This document shows, in pieces, positions 30,551 to 44,236 of a stretch of 64,000 nucleotides of DNA (the stretch's first letter is position 1; each line of letters begins with the position of its first letter). The stretch covers positions 11,093,476 through 11,157,475 of the forward strand of contig CM022665.1 of assembly GCA_012295275.1 (NCBI GenBank), in the 5' to 3' direction. The DNA is from Chrysomallon squamiferum. Taxonomy: Eukaryota; Mollusca; Gastropoda; Neomphalida; Peltospiridae. The position numbers and the translations under genes are program-made. The notes beneath the pieces are model-generated. The model was not told the DNA's origin. It searched no databases and saw nothing but the letters and a program-made list of their open reading frames with translations.

Positions 30551-30888
30551 AACGAAGCAGTCATAAATAAGCTGAAATACATGGAATAAAAGAGGCAGAC
30601 AGCGAGAAATATCATTGCTAGCTGTTAGCGATTGTTGTGCAAAGGTTAATGTATTACGATAATCAGATATGTAATTATTTCTTGCTCACAGCTAGTGATG
30701 GTAATTATGTAAATGTTAATGTAGGGTAATTACAACATCTTTTTATAATTTCATGCAAGATGTTAGTAATTATTAATGGTAAATATACGATGGTCGTCGA
30801 AATATATAATTATGTCTTATTTACTGCTTATTTCTAAAGCGTTTTGTCACGTTACAAAAAGAAATAGGAAATACTACGCTAAAAACCA

Positions 30889-30960
30889 ACACACACACAC
30901 ACATATATATATATATTATGTATGTATGTATGTATATGCATATCATATAAATAGACAGAG

Positions 30961-31052
<92 letters not shown>
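30889..31052 (+). repeat. compound CA-TA-TG-GA microsatellite
   Basis: ACACAC, then ATATAT and TATG units, then TG from 30963 and GA from about 30986 to 31052. The architecture matches that at 5,103-5,290. Confidence 0.95.
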
Positions 31053-31054
<2 letters not shown>

Positions 31055-31203
31055 GCAATATTTATCATACGGACAGAAATTTCGATGAATAAATGTTTCT
31101 TACCTGTTTGCTACGTAACACATGTGTTTTCTGTGACACGCGATCTGAATTTTATAATTACCAGTTGCTGTCTGTTAATCATGCGATACTGATTCAATAT
31201 TTT

Positions 31204-31285
31204 AAGAGAGGAAACCCGCTATTCTCACATGTGTTACGTAGCAACAAGCGATCTCTTAAATACCCCTATTCAGCAAACAGGTAAG
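31204..31285 (-). mobile_element. SINE remnant, opposite orientation
   Basis: 'GAGAGGAAACCCGCT' followed by 'GTAGCAACAAGCGATCTCTT', then 'CCCTATTCAGCAAACAGG', matches in order the reverse complement of the same SINE (AGAGGAAACCCGCT, GTAGCAAGGGATCTTTTATA, CATCCCACAGACAGG). Part of it forms an inverted repeat with 31,097-31,126. Confidence 0.5.
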
Positions 31286-31942
31286 AGAACATCAAAGCAT
31301 TTGGTAAACCATAGATGTTTGGAAGAAGAAAAATACAACTAGTGCAACATGATGACGATGAAGATGTGGAGGATATAACAATGACGTAGTGAGTAAGATT
31401 TTAAAATAAAAAAAAAAAAAATTAAAATAAAAGTAAGATGGTAATAAAATAGCGTGTCCTCCACATCACATAGTGAATAATCTCCCTTTACTTTAGTTAT
31501 TTAATTTTTTTCTTAAAATACATCTATTTTGGGGGGTAAGGAGCGGTCGAAGGCACTCGGGGAGTGTTTACTTCCATTGGTTAGGGGGCGCAATAGTCGC
31601 CTTAAATAAAATTACAAAATAAATCTATATTATATTGTGTTTGGAATACACAGCTATAAAAAAATCTTTAGACTCTTGAATCAGCAATATGGTATGTCGA
31701 CTAAACTGCGTCTGCTGTATAAAATAAAATAAAAATAAAAAGTTTGACAGGGTTGTAAATAATATTTATAAGTACTTGTTCGTTTAGTCTTCAACTTTTG
31801 GCATGTTCAAGTGAAATGTAACACGTGTGCAGTGTTCAGTTCTTGGCGTAGCAATTCAACGTACTCGGTTTTGTTTGATCAAGTTATGAAAGAATGCTGC
31901 TATGCAAAATCCCACACTCAAAAAAAAAAAAAAAAAAAAAAA

Positions 31943-31977
<35 letters not shown>

Positions 31978-34283
31978 TAAAAAATTAACAGATCAAAAAA
32001 TAAATGTTATTAAATGAAAGTTAAAATTTTTCTTGAATTATAAATAAAAATTAAAAAATCGTAGAATTTATTACAATTTTATCTGTAACTGTTTTTATTT
32101 CATTTTCTTTCATTCAGCACTTCTTTGTTATTTTTTATTTATTTTTTTTATTTTTATTTTTTTAACATTTTGAAACGTTTATAATTTTGTTTATTGTTTG
32201 TTTATGCTCCCGTTTACGCAGTAACAGACAGACACAATTCTTTTCTTTTTCAATGTCCTTTTTTTTCTCCCTATTTCATTAAAAAAAAAAAATTCCTATT
32301 TGTTATTAGTATAACAGTTATTTACTTACGCATTAAAACAAATATAATGTTTAAACAATAGATTAGGTATTTGATCTTCACTTCTTTAAAGTTTTAACTG
32401 TTTTTAATGTCATTTTTTGTTTTCTTTCCTTTTTAATTAGTATTGTTTTACTGTTCTTTTTGGACTGCTTATATTTCGTTTTCTTTTTTCCTTTATGTCG
32501 CCACGAGGACATGTAACACAAGTAGTAAATATCTAGACAGCAACAATGCCTCTTTTATTTATTATTATTATTATATATATATTTTTTTTGAACACTCTCT
32601 CTCTCTCTCCCCCCCCAACATATATCTTTTATATATCTATCTATCTACCTATCTAACTATTTATCTGTCTTCAGTTTGCTAGTCTGTTAGGCTATCTATA
32701 AACTGCTGTTATTGTTTCTTTAACTTCCCTTACTCCCTAGGAACGCAGTTATACATTAATACAAGCACTGTGTACCTATACCCTAAAAAAAAAAAATGAT
32801 TTCCTTTTGTTATTATGTTGTCTTTCATTTCAGATGCATACCTATTTATTCAGCTAATGACCAACGCTTGGCAACGACCGAAGTACAATGAAAGATTTTT
32901 TGCGCAGCATGAATATATGTCTATAATACATTAAATGTTTATAATTGACTATTCGCCTTTTGCTTCTCAATAGTTGTTAATGTGCTTTGCAATATTATTT
33001 ATTACATTCTCCGACGTATTCATCTAACCATAATGTATAGAATTAGATGCATAAAATATATATTTATTACAGACCTGAATAATCTTTATGGTTCAGTTTT
33101 TCCCCACACGTAGATATGTGGACATTTACATCTGGAGAGATATAGTTTAAACTATTGGTCACTGATACCCGTGAAAGTAAGAGATATTTTAAAAACTAAT
33201 TATGTGGCTACAAGGAACCGAATTGTAACATGATGGCTTTCTGTAAGACGTCAGTTAAGGTAAGTCTTGGAGGTGTTTTGAAGGGTATTAAAGGGTCAGA
33301 TGTGAAGAAGAAGAAAAAAATTAAACATAATATCTATATATAAAATACAACGTCGTGTACAAGTGTGTGTGTGTGTCTGCATATATATGAATGTACGTTT
33401 GTGTGTATTTATGTGTGTGTGTGTGCACAATTTCTTGCAGTAAATTTTTTGTTATTCTTTTTGACCCCTGTGTTATCAAACATTTTGCTGTCTGTGAGAA
33501 GGTGGAAATAAAACAGTTAATGCTGCTAACAAAAAGGAGTATCATTTAATTTATCACGATGGTAGCAGATTTTTCTCTCCCATGACTTATTTAGTTTTAA
33601 CCTTAATAATGAATAACATATACTAAAATGTGAATCTGTTATTTCATTTCCAGTACTAAAACAACCAACTCACTGCGCTTCTGTCGATGTTACATAAACG
33701 TAGAAATATGATTCCTCATTATACTATTAGTCCTACCAGCAATAGTAATTACACTATTACAATATCTAGAAGTTACTTTAACTACCTTCATAGATTCAAG
33801 GATTAAGGAGCAGGTTATAAAGTGAACCTGTTGCCATAAGAACAAAAAAACCTAATTGCGTCTTGAATACCTTGAGTTTCATTCCAGATAGTTTTTGTTA
33901 ATTATAACCTGCAAACTCAGTATCTTGACAGAAATACAAGATGTAATTAGATTGTTTGTTCGTATTACAACAGATAACAGACAGGTTTACAGGATTAGAT
34001 GATATTAGACGCCATTGAGATCAGCAGCTAATTCTCTGACGTAGCACTAACAAAACGGTTTCATTAATAAACGTCAGGAGGTGTGTGCCAAATGATATTT
34101 ACTTTATGCTAATGTGTTATGAATTTACCAGATATTGTTAAATATAAGACACTGAATCTGACGTCTTCTGCTCACTGCAGTCTTTGTTTCTGTCATCTTT
34201 AAATGCCCATTTGTATAAGTCAAAAAAGCATTTTTCGCTTTGTTCTAATAAATTTATTATGTTGTTGGTGTAACTTATAATAA

Positions 34284-34375
34284 GGAGGAGATTGTTTGTT
34301 TGTTTAATGACACCCCAGAAGAAAAAAAAAGGAGAGAAAAAAAAAGGCTATTGAGTATCATTCCAAGGTAAATAA
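34284..34375 (-). mobile_element. SINE 3'-end remnant
   Basis: 'GTTTGTTTAATGACACC' followed after an A-rich gap by 'GGCTATTGAGTATCATTCC' resembles the tail-proximal part of the same SINE read in reverse (GTTTGTTTAACGACACC, GGCTATTGGATGTC). The middle has been replaced by an A-rich tract. Confidence 0.45.
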
Positions 34376-34783
34376 ATAATAATAATAATAATACTAAGAA
34401 AGAAATAACAATAACAGTAGCAATAACAATGAAATAAATAAATATAAATTTACAATATAATTATAATAACGTACTTATATTTTAATAAGGAAACACTACT
34501 AAAGAAAAAACAAAATAATTTCTCAGTGAGTGTTAATACATGTACATATATTTAAAACACTGTTATACCGAGGTAATACTATCCGCGTTTTATTACACAC
34601 ACTTACTACGGGGCACGTAATGAGATACGAAACGTATTGACCTTTCTCAAACACACACTACATAAATCTAAACGTTGACTAACGAACCGCAAAAACCGAT
34701 AACGGGGCTTAGTTTGACAAAACTGTCACTATAGTTAGTCAGATTAATAGTCCGCCGCCGAGACTTTCTGTTTTGTTTTCAGC

Positions 34784-34793
34784 ACGCATGCGC
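34784..34793. promoter_or_regulatory. NRF1-like palindrome upstream of the EF-hand gene
   Basis: ACGCATGCGC matches nine of ten bases of the near-palindromic NRF1 core GCGCATGCGC. It sits about 620 bp before the first coding ATG of the plus-strand gene, in a CpG-rich patch (34,600-34,820) that also contains a run of CCG/CCGCC. NRF1 sites are typical of TATA-less animal promoters. I see no convincing TATA box. The probable promoter is therefore around 34,700-34,850. Confidence 0.4.
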
Positions 34794-35409
34794 TAAATTG
34801 AATCGTGCCTACCAACAAGAGCGAGGTTTTTACTAGTGAAAAATTAAAAAACAAAATTGAAATAATAAATAAAATATGACGTGAAATACACGAAACAAAA
34901 ATTGTTTGAGGAATCTCTATTATGGCGTGACTTTATCTAAAAGTGCAAATACAGACGATAAGGAATTAATTTACAAGTTGTGTTATTAGTTCGAAAAGAA
35001 AGGTGTTGGTATTTTGGATCAAAGCCATTCGCCGCCCGTTGACCTGGTGGTATGCACCCGAGTGATAAATTACTTTTGGAATTACAAAGTACAAGTGAAC
35101 TCAGTTGTTGGATTTCATGTAAATACTATAAAACGTGGATTATTTCTTCATACCATTATTACTCTTCAATTATTTTTATTTTTCTGTTGTTTTTGTATTA
35201 TTATTATTAACAGTAGTAGTATCTCTTTAACAAAAATTAAGACAATTTATAACGCTAACATTTCACTAATATTAATTAAGAAACGTAATATAAATAAATT
35301 TGTTCATGATATATAGAATGTAAAATAAATGTATTGATATACGTAACACTAGAGGAGAATTCATGTATGTATTTTTGTTGAGGCATTAAATGTGAATTGC
35401 GTGGTAATC

Positions 35410-35418
35410 ATGGAATGA
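35410..35418 (+). promoter_or_regulatory. minimal uORF overlapping the EF-hand gene start
   Basis: ATG GAA TGA begins five bases before the first in-frame ATG (35415), and its stop overlaps that start region and the second ATG at 35418. The uORF start context (ATCATGG) is better than that of the main ATGs. If the mRNA begins upstream of here, initiation at the main frame would depend on leaky scanning or short-range reinitiation. Confidence 0.45.
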
Positions 35419-38400
35419 TGTACAACCTAAAAATGGCATTTGACGTTATTCCAATGAGAATAACGGAACTAAGTCTAAACATAGAGACAGACAGTCAATT
35501 TCTTTCACGCCAGGGACCTCTAAGTCCTCTAAAGGAAGACGAAAGTCCTGCCATCACCTCGCGGACGGAGAAACCGAAACACAGACATGTCGATAGTATT
35601 GTTTTGACGCCGCGGATGGGCATCATGAATCCACTACAAGAGATAATGAATATGCGAGTGAATCCGGTGACTATATCTTCATCTAATGATTCGGGATATG
35701 TCAAATCAGAGTTTTCCCAAGCCGACTCGTCAGTGAGTACGGAAAAACGCTTGATTCAGATACAGAACAAGGATATTCAGCTGCCGAAATTAAGTCTTAC
35801 GGAGGAGTGTAATACACCCGTCAAAGACAAGGGCAGGAAAATAAATCACAGGGTGAGTGCAGAGAAAATGTTTATTTTAAAACAGTATTATTTTATAAAT
35901 TTTTACAACTTTTTTTCTTCTTTTTTTTTTTGCGACATTATTACGTTTTAAATAATTCGACACTTCATTTAAAACATTATTATTATTATTATTATTTTGA
36001 AACAGTACTATTTTATCAGTACTTAGAAGTTTCTTTTGAACCTGTTATTTTATAAACCCTTCAATCCTTCTTTTAAATTGTATTATTTTATTATTCCTCA
36101 ACTCTTCTTTTAGATCAGTTATTGTTCTTTGCCCAAACCATTTAAAAAAAAATTTAAAATTTAAAACAAAAACATTTCTGTACCTCAGCCCATGTTTTAG
36201 AATGATATTATTTTTGTATATGTCTTTTTATTATTTCATCAGTTCCTCAGATCTTCTTTTTGAACAACAGGGAATATAATTACAGAGTGACAATTGAGAA
36301 AATGTGGACTTTCTTTTCTAACAATATTATTTTATTAAAGCTCAAATCCAGACATTTTTTTCTAGCATATTTTTATATAAATAAAGGACAGAGTGTAAAT
36401 ATAAAGAATTCATAATCTTTCTTACATAACAGTATTATTAATCAACATATAACATTTTCTTTAAAAAAATATATATATATTTTTAATATTTACATATTGA
36501 GTATTAATAAATAGGGAGTATTTATGTTTATGACTTTTTGTACCTTTTGCTTTCAGTATATTATTCTATAAAACTTGGCTGATAAAATAAAGTTTCCTTA
36601 AAATGAAAAAATCAATAATTTTATCAAACCCATTCCTTTTTTTTTTTTATGCTTTGGAAAGTTTTATTATGAAGTTATTACAAACATAATGCAGATTTAA
36701 TGCTTCCTCTAAAACCCAATAGAAAAATCCATGCACACCCACACATACATAGGCACTCACATAGAAATGAACAAGCATATGTTAATCTATAAATACATCC
36801 ATACTTACTGGACAAACACACACACATACACACACACATACACAAGCACACACACACACACTCTAACTCACAAACACACACACACTCGCATACACACACA
36901 CATCCACATATATACATATACATACATACGCACACACTGTGGTCAGTATATTGATTTCCTTTAAACATTTTTATAGGGGATATATTTTAAAGAAAGATTT
37001 AAAGCAAATTTATTTATTATTTAATATTAGCATATTTATTGTTTAATATTTCATAGTGCACTGTAGGTTCCTTATTGCTTATAATGGCTTGTCACATGTT
37101 ATTCTATACCCTGAAATGAATTTATTCATTTCCTAAAACATGCTTCTTATAAAATGTTGCCTATAAAATCTATACATAAAAACAAAATAGTTCTTAAATA
37201 ACAACAATATAATTATTATTTTTAAAATGTAAACCATTTTCAAAATGGTCTTACAAGATTTAAAACAGCAGCTAAACACTAATGATATAACTTTGAAAAT
37301 ATATGAGTATATGTAAATAAGAAGCAATTTATCAGTTAAAAATAGTTCTGTCCTATGAAGGTGTATTTGTAGTCAGTGGTCAAAAATAAAGAAATTTATC
37401 TAGTCACTATTCATAGTGACTGCAACATAAATATATATATATATATACATGCAAAATATATTTAACTTGAGATTTATCAAACTCAAATAACATTTAACTG
37501 ACAGGCTGGCTGATAAATTGTTGTCTTATAATCTGCATATAAGGCCATTTTAAATTAAATTTCCTTTTTTATTTTATTTCTCAGGCTACCAGTAAATAAA
37601 TAAGAAATGTAAGATTAATTTTCTGCTGATATTTTATTAGTTTATTTAACCCTGTATTATTATAGGTTTTTTTTACCTGTAAATTGTGGCTTTCCAAGTT
37701 TATCTTTGAGATTCTTCGAGAGTCACACACAGTTGTTAAAAAGATTAATATATTTACTTGGGAATTTCACAGTCTTACTGGGTTTATTTTATTTAGCTAA
37801 GATAAAAAAAAAAAAATAATAAAAAAAATAATAATAATAAAATAAATAAATAAATAATAATAGTAATAATAATAATTAAAAAAATAATAATCATAACAAA
37901 ACATACACTAATTGTTAGGACTTTAATGAGTTCTTTCTAATAAACCTAAGCAGTCATATTCATTGTTTTTTTATTTCAAAATCATTGGGTAAATAACTAT
38001 TATTTTCTTTATTTTGGCAATAAGACTTCCAGAGAAAAAAAATTAATATGTCAACACAGGTTCAGTTTGTTTTGCATGCTGGTGTTTTCGCTTTTGCAAA
38101 ATATTGTAAAAGACTGAGTTTTAAGAAACACCACATATTAATCTCAAGTATATGCTCTGTCTCTTTCTCTCTCTCTCTCTCTCTCTCATTTTTTTAATTC
38201 ATGTCATTTTTTAAATATGTGTACTTCATAGCATAAAACAACATTTAAAAAAAAAAAGATCTTATTACTGAAACATCCTCTTAGACATTTTTTTAATGTT
38301 TATTTTTATTATTATATAAGAAAAATTGGTGTTGAAAATCAAATAAGCCAGTAACTTGGTTATAAAAATGTATTTGAACTATTTGTTAGTTTTATAACAC

Positions 38401-39037
38401 TGATATCCTTTGATTAGTTCATACCTCATTCATTAATTCTTATGTAATTGTTAACAGTATGAAATTACTGGGTATTGACTATGTACTGTAAGGATGATGT
38501 AACTGAATAATAGATGATAAAGCTGAAATGATTTTTCATTCTTATATAATAAGGCTTTATTGATTAATCTCATTAATACTTGTTCTTCATATAAGGTTAA
38601 TTAAAAACAGTGATTTGTGATACCCATCTCTTTCTCTCTCTGTCCCTCACAGTGTGAGAAAAGAAGAACATTTTTAACACTGTTGAAAAAATGTTCTATT
38701 TTGGCTCTCTCCCCACAGACACACTCATAAATGAATTTACCCTTCCTATATTCACACATGAATGGACACATACATAGAAATAATCAAACAAACATAATTT
38801 CATACACACAGACATAGAAACACACACACAAACTAATAAAAACACATATATACATAACTGCTTTAAACTAATATCTATAAAAATAACATCTTTTCATTTA
38901 ATTACTATTACAAGGTGGATTATTATTATATTCATATAGTTTATTAAAAATCTTCATATAAGTTCATATGTTCTTTGAAATGCTTGATCATTTTTATATG
39001 AAACATAAATGAAAACCATAAATTTCACATTATTATT

Positions 39038-39091
<54 letters not shown>

Positions 39092-39516
39092 AATAATAAT
39101 GATAATAATATTAATAACTGTTATAATTTCAGTCTGGACTGTACTGTCACTAACAATAATTACACTTACTTTTTGTAATATAAATTCAAAATAATAATGA
39201 TTGTTGCATTCTGGATTATATTGTAGACTATATCATATTGCCATTAGCAGTCTTATACATATTATTCATTATCATATAAAAATTGTATTCACAAAAACAC
39301 ACTAAAATCAAAATAATAATGATTTCATTATTATTCTGAATTATATTATACTGCCATTAACAGTCTTATATATGTTCATTATTATGTAACAAGATGTTTC
39401 ATAAAAAAAACCCATTAAAATCATAATAACCCTACTTTATTCTTCTGGATTATATTATATTGCCATTAGTAGTCTTGTACATGTTCAAATGTACATACAT
39501 ACATACATACAATACA

Positions 39517-39552
<36 letters not shown>

Positions 39553-42500
39553 TATATTTATACATTTTTTCACTAAATGACTGTTTGTAAGTAATCGTAT
39601 AATGACCACTAAAGTCAAGATTATTATATTATAAATTATTGTTGTTAGAAATCATTTCACTCAGAACTACTTGTCACCTTTCAGACAAACATGAAACATT
39701 TTATTGCTTCAAAACATTCTTCTTATTCTTCTTGTAACAGCTATTCTGACAAATACTTATCAAACCAATTGATATTGCCACAATATCTCTATTTGTGTAT
39801 TAACTTTAATAACTGGCAGTGGTAGATACACTGCAGATATTTCTCGGCTCACTGGTAGCTTTTTATCAAAACAAGTGAAGCATGGAGTTACTGATATTGT
39901 TCCAGTGATTTGGTGTAATGTGGATTATATAGTGGTTTAACATTTTCTACAGTCGTGTGCATTTTTTGTTTTTATAGGCAAATACAGAAACATATACTTT
40001 TTGAAATGCTTTGTCATTTTAGAACAAATATTTTGTTTGAAAAAAAGGAAGAAAAGAAAGAGTTACGATCCATCAAATAGTTGGCCATTCTGGACTGTTT
40101 GGATATTGTACACTTTGAAATGTTTTTTTATTTTAGAAAAAAAGAATGAGAAAAAAACATCGATTTTTAGATCAAAAAGAAATGTATGCTTCTTGAAACA
40201 GTTGTGATTATAAACCATAAAAAAAAACTGAAGAAAAAAACAAAACAAAGAAAAACCTGTCAACTATATACAGCTTCAAATACTTTATCATTTTAGGCCA
40301 TTTATAAGTTATACTCCTTGAAATGCTTTGTCATTTAAATCAAACAATAAATTATACTCCTCAAAACGCTTTGCTGTTTTAACTACTACTCCTTAAAATA
40401 TTTTATTCATTTGAATTCATTGAAGCAGACATATTATATATTAGATCAGAGAAATGTATACTTCTTGCACTGCTTTGACAAAGCAGAGTGTACTAAAACA
40501 TACACTCCATGAAATGTTTTTATTGCAAACACATGCTTGGTCATTATGAATATAAATTTATAATTTGTAGCTTAGATAGGATAGATTTAAAGTTACATAA
40601 ATACATAAAAGTATTTCATTTATAAATATTTTTTTTTTTTAGACACCTAACCATATTTTGATTTAACAATTTTCTTAGGATCAGGAATATAATTTGATTT
40701 TTAATTGTTTTTTATTTTTATAATGGTGATATTTGAAAGACTACTGACTTCAAATAAAATAAATTTCTAGAGTTTATCTTCAAGGAAGTTAAGGTTAGAC
40801 TTCGGAATTCTAAAATTAAAAAAACATAATAAATAATGGTTATATATGAAAGATCATTTATTTATGATTTCAAAATAACATTAATTTTAAAATATTATCA
40901 ACCAGACAGTTAAACTTGGACTTGAAATCCATAGATTTTCAAACTGACAGCTGACGCTGTCGAAGATCAACATTAGTCATTTAGTAATTAGTATTGTGAT
41001 ATTGTCTAAACACAAAACATACCACAGTCAGCCTGTCACACTATTGATATTTAAAACAAATCTCTGATAGCCTTTGACTTTGTGTTAGACAACATTTGAT
41101 TGTCAGAATAGTGATAAATACCTAAGTAACTGCATGACTGGAAAACTTGTAGACATATGCTTGTACAGGTATGTTCAGGGATGATATAAAGTTATACAGC
41201 TCCCCAGGTACCCCCTTAACATAATGTTAAGCACATAGTAGGATATGGTAAGCTAATGTAACAGCTGGATTGCCCATTTTAAAGTGTAATTGTGTTAATA
41301 CAACAGATAGACTAGTTATGTTTTGTTTTCTTTGAAGATTTATTAGTATCATAAAACCAAACTTTGTTAATAATAAAGTATTACAGTGATATAGCAAGCT
41401 ATAGAGCAGTGATTTTCAACCTGGGTATAGCTCCCCCCCTTTACAACACTGTGAACATAGAATGATGGTAAAAGCTGTATATTAACAACATATAATTGTT
41501 TACATTTGCACTACAAAATTCATCATACTGCTGTAAAAACATCTCTCATTAACTGATAATGTGAAAACAGGAAAATTCCATTGTTTCACACAGTCTCTCA
41601 TGATTTTTTTTTTTTTTAAATGATTGTGCATGGAAAAAGATAATTATTTTATTGTCATAATTTATGAAAATAATCACAGAGAATACCTTATTAGACTATA
41701 TGAAGTATATATAAAATAATATAAAAAAGTACGTATATTTACATAATATAAAAAATATTTATTGGTAGAGACCATCAGCTCATCATCTCTATGGTTATAA
41801 AAAAGGTGTATGAATATAATGAATATTCATGGATATGTTTATCTAATAATTTTATTATATATATTTATAATACATGCCATCTATTAATAAACACAGTGAT
41901 TATTTTTAGTAACCACTTACAATATTAATAGAGATACTCTCTAATGCCAAACAGCATTAGCATTTGCTTGACCAACTAATGGACAGAAATACATACCTTT
42001 AAGTTCAGTAACCTGTTGAAATATATTGTGATATGCAAATAATGTCATACAGATCATGTGAATGTTTCAAACACACACACACACACACACATTTAGATAC
42101 TGGTATCTGTAAATAAAAATGTCTTATATAAATGTGAAACTGAGTAAATGATTTTTATTTCTGCAAATATTTTATACATATTTGTATTTTTGAGTATGTG
42201 GGCATATATATGATTGCGTATATAATTACGTATATAATATCTAAACAGACAAACACCCACACGTATAATATATACATACACAAACACATACATGCATTAT
42301 TTATGTAATTCAAAGGCATGTGTGCATATATTAGTCTGTTTGTGTATGATTTTCACTTTTGACATTAAATTACTATAATTTTTATTTATTATTTTGTTTT
42401 ATTTTCTGTTCTGTGATTGTTAGTCTCTCTCTCTTTCTCAATTTTTAGTGATTTATTATTTTTGTGTTTACTTTTGTTTATCTTGAAACCAGAGATTTTA

Positions 42501-44178
42501 TTATTGACCTAACATTCTGCATAGTACTTTGTCAACAATAATTTCTTAAGAAATTCATATCAAATTTCACCTATATACATATGACTGCATACTTAAAAAT
42601 GAAAAGAACATATTTTTATGTTGAAATCATTTTCACTAAAATAGTAATAAAAGACTTTCATCTTCAGATATTTTACAGTGTTTATTTAGTTATTAAATAC
42701 TTATATCAGGTTGTTAACATTCCATAATGTAGGCCACTAACAATATAAAGTAAACATTTGTTATATTTGTTTACTGTGATAGGTTGCATGTCATTAACAA
42801 AAAAGAGAGTGAGAAAAAGAAAGAGAAAGAAAAGAAACACAAACAAAAAACATGATTAGAAATAATATATAAACTTAATAATGTTTTAATAATTTTAGTG
42901 CACACACACAGACACAAAACCATGCACATGCATGCATATATATTACATAAATCAGTAAAAAACATATTAATTTTGGTAATGTCAGCCTAACATTATTTTT
43001 TCAAAATCAAGTGGTTTATATAAATTTATTATGTAACTATTTACAGTGAATATTTTAAATTTATATTAACATGAATGTCATATATACTATACGCACAGTC
43101 ATTTGATATAATTCTCATTATAATTGTTTACACATTGCTTGATATTTATGTGCATGTATGTATATAGACAGACTGACAGGCAGACAGATGGCTAAACACA
43201 CACACACACATGTATAAAACACATTCCAATGATTGATAAAAACCTTCATTTCAAATATTCTTCATAAAAACATTTTTAAAACATCCTGTGCCAGGCAAGA
43301 ATACATAAGAATCAACAGCATTCCAGTCTCAGTAAACCTCAAAATAATAATAAAAAATATCCCTGCAAGGAATTGATTTATTGCAATAAAACCACATTTT
43401 TCCACAGCTTTTATTGATATCTCTAACACACCTTACTAATTTGTGCATACCACCACTAATGGTTGAGCATTGCAGCTACATTAGAAGGTGACAGCTTCAC
43501 GGTAGGAGGCAGACCATTATGTATAATCAGTCAATAAAATTCCCTATCAGTTAGAGTCATCTGACTGTGACATCGATTTCTTTGATGATCTCTTTATCTG
43601 AAACTGGTGCTTTGTTTTTTTTTCTTTTGTTACACAAAGGCAATACGTTGCTCATAGAAATATGAGAAAAAAATCCCAACACATACGGGACAGTGTTTTT
43701 TTTATTTTTTATTAAAGTGTTGTTTAAAAAATAATGTTTGCATTAAGGCAAATAGCTCGTGAAAAAACTAAAGTGGAGGAAGATGAGGTATAGTAGGAAT
43801 ATTATTTACATTTTTCAGTTTTTAATTATATGTTTGTTTTTCATTGGGTTTTAAAAATATATATATACATATTTTTCTTATATATATATATATATATACA
43901 CACATATTTTTCTTATATATGTATATATGTGGGAAGTATTTTCAAATAACTGTTTATGCTTAATCATGCTGATATAATATAAATAATTACTGATAATTTA
44001 ATATATATAATTAATTATAACATATATCAGTCTGTTACATATAATTATTAGACACAGGTAGCTGTAGATTAAAACAATTTCTTCAATTAGATAATTAAAA
44101 AATATATATTAATAATACTTGTATGCATGATTTCTGTACAATATAACATTAATCATTACATTATATATCCATACACAC

Positions 44179-44236
<58 letters not shown>

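Larger units (their letters stand above)
30551..34780. other. intergenic region between the divergent genes
   Basis: Unique AT-rich sequence with ordinary CpG, T- and A-rich tracts (31,405-31,425, 31,921-31,975, 32,130-32,170), TG-rich 33,363-33,425 and AAT 34,376-34,395. No exons seen. The patch 34,560-34,820 is CpG-rich and probably promoter. Confidence 0.55.

Noticed and set aside
35397-35414. Upstream extension of the EF-hand frame from TTG
   Set aside because: No ATG in the extension and a TGA at 35379; the first in-frame ATG is 35415.
36678-36968. 96-codon minus-strand Cys/Val-rich frame
   Set aside because: It is the CA/TG-rich microsatellite at 36,730-36,935 in intron 1.
41107-41168. 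Candidate 62-base exon with AG and GTATGT in intron 1 of the EF-hand gene
   Set aside because: It is open in one frame, but its length (62) would shift the frame between two phase 0 neighbours and it shows no domain content.
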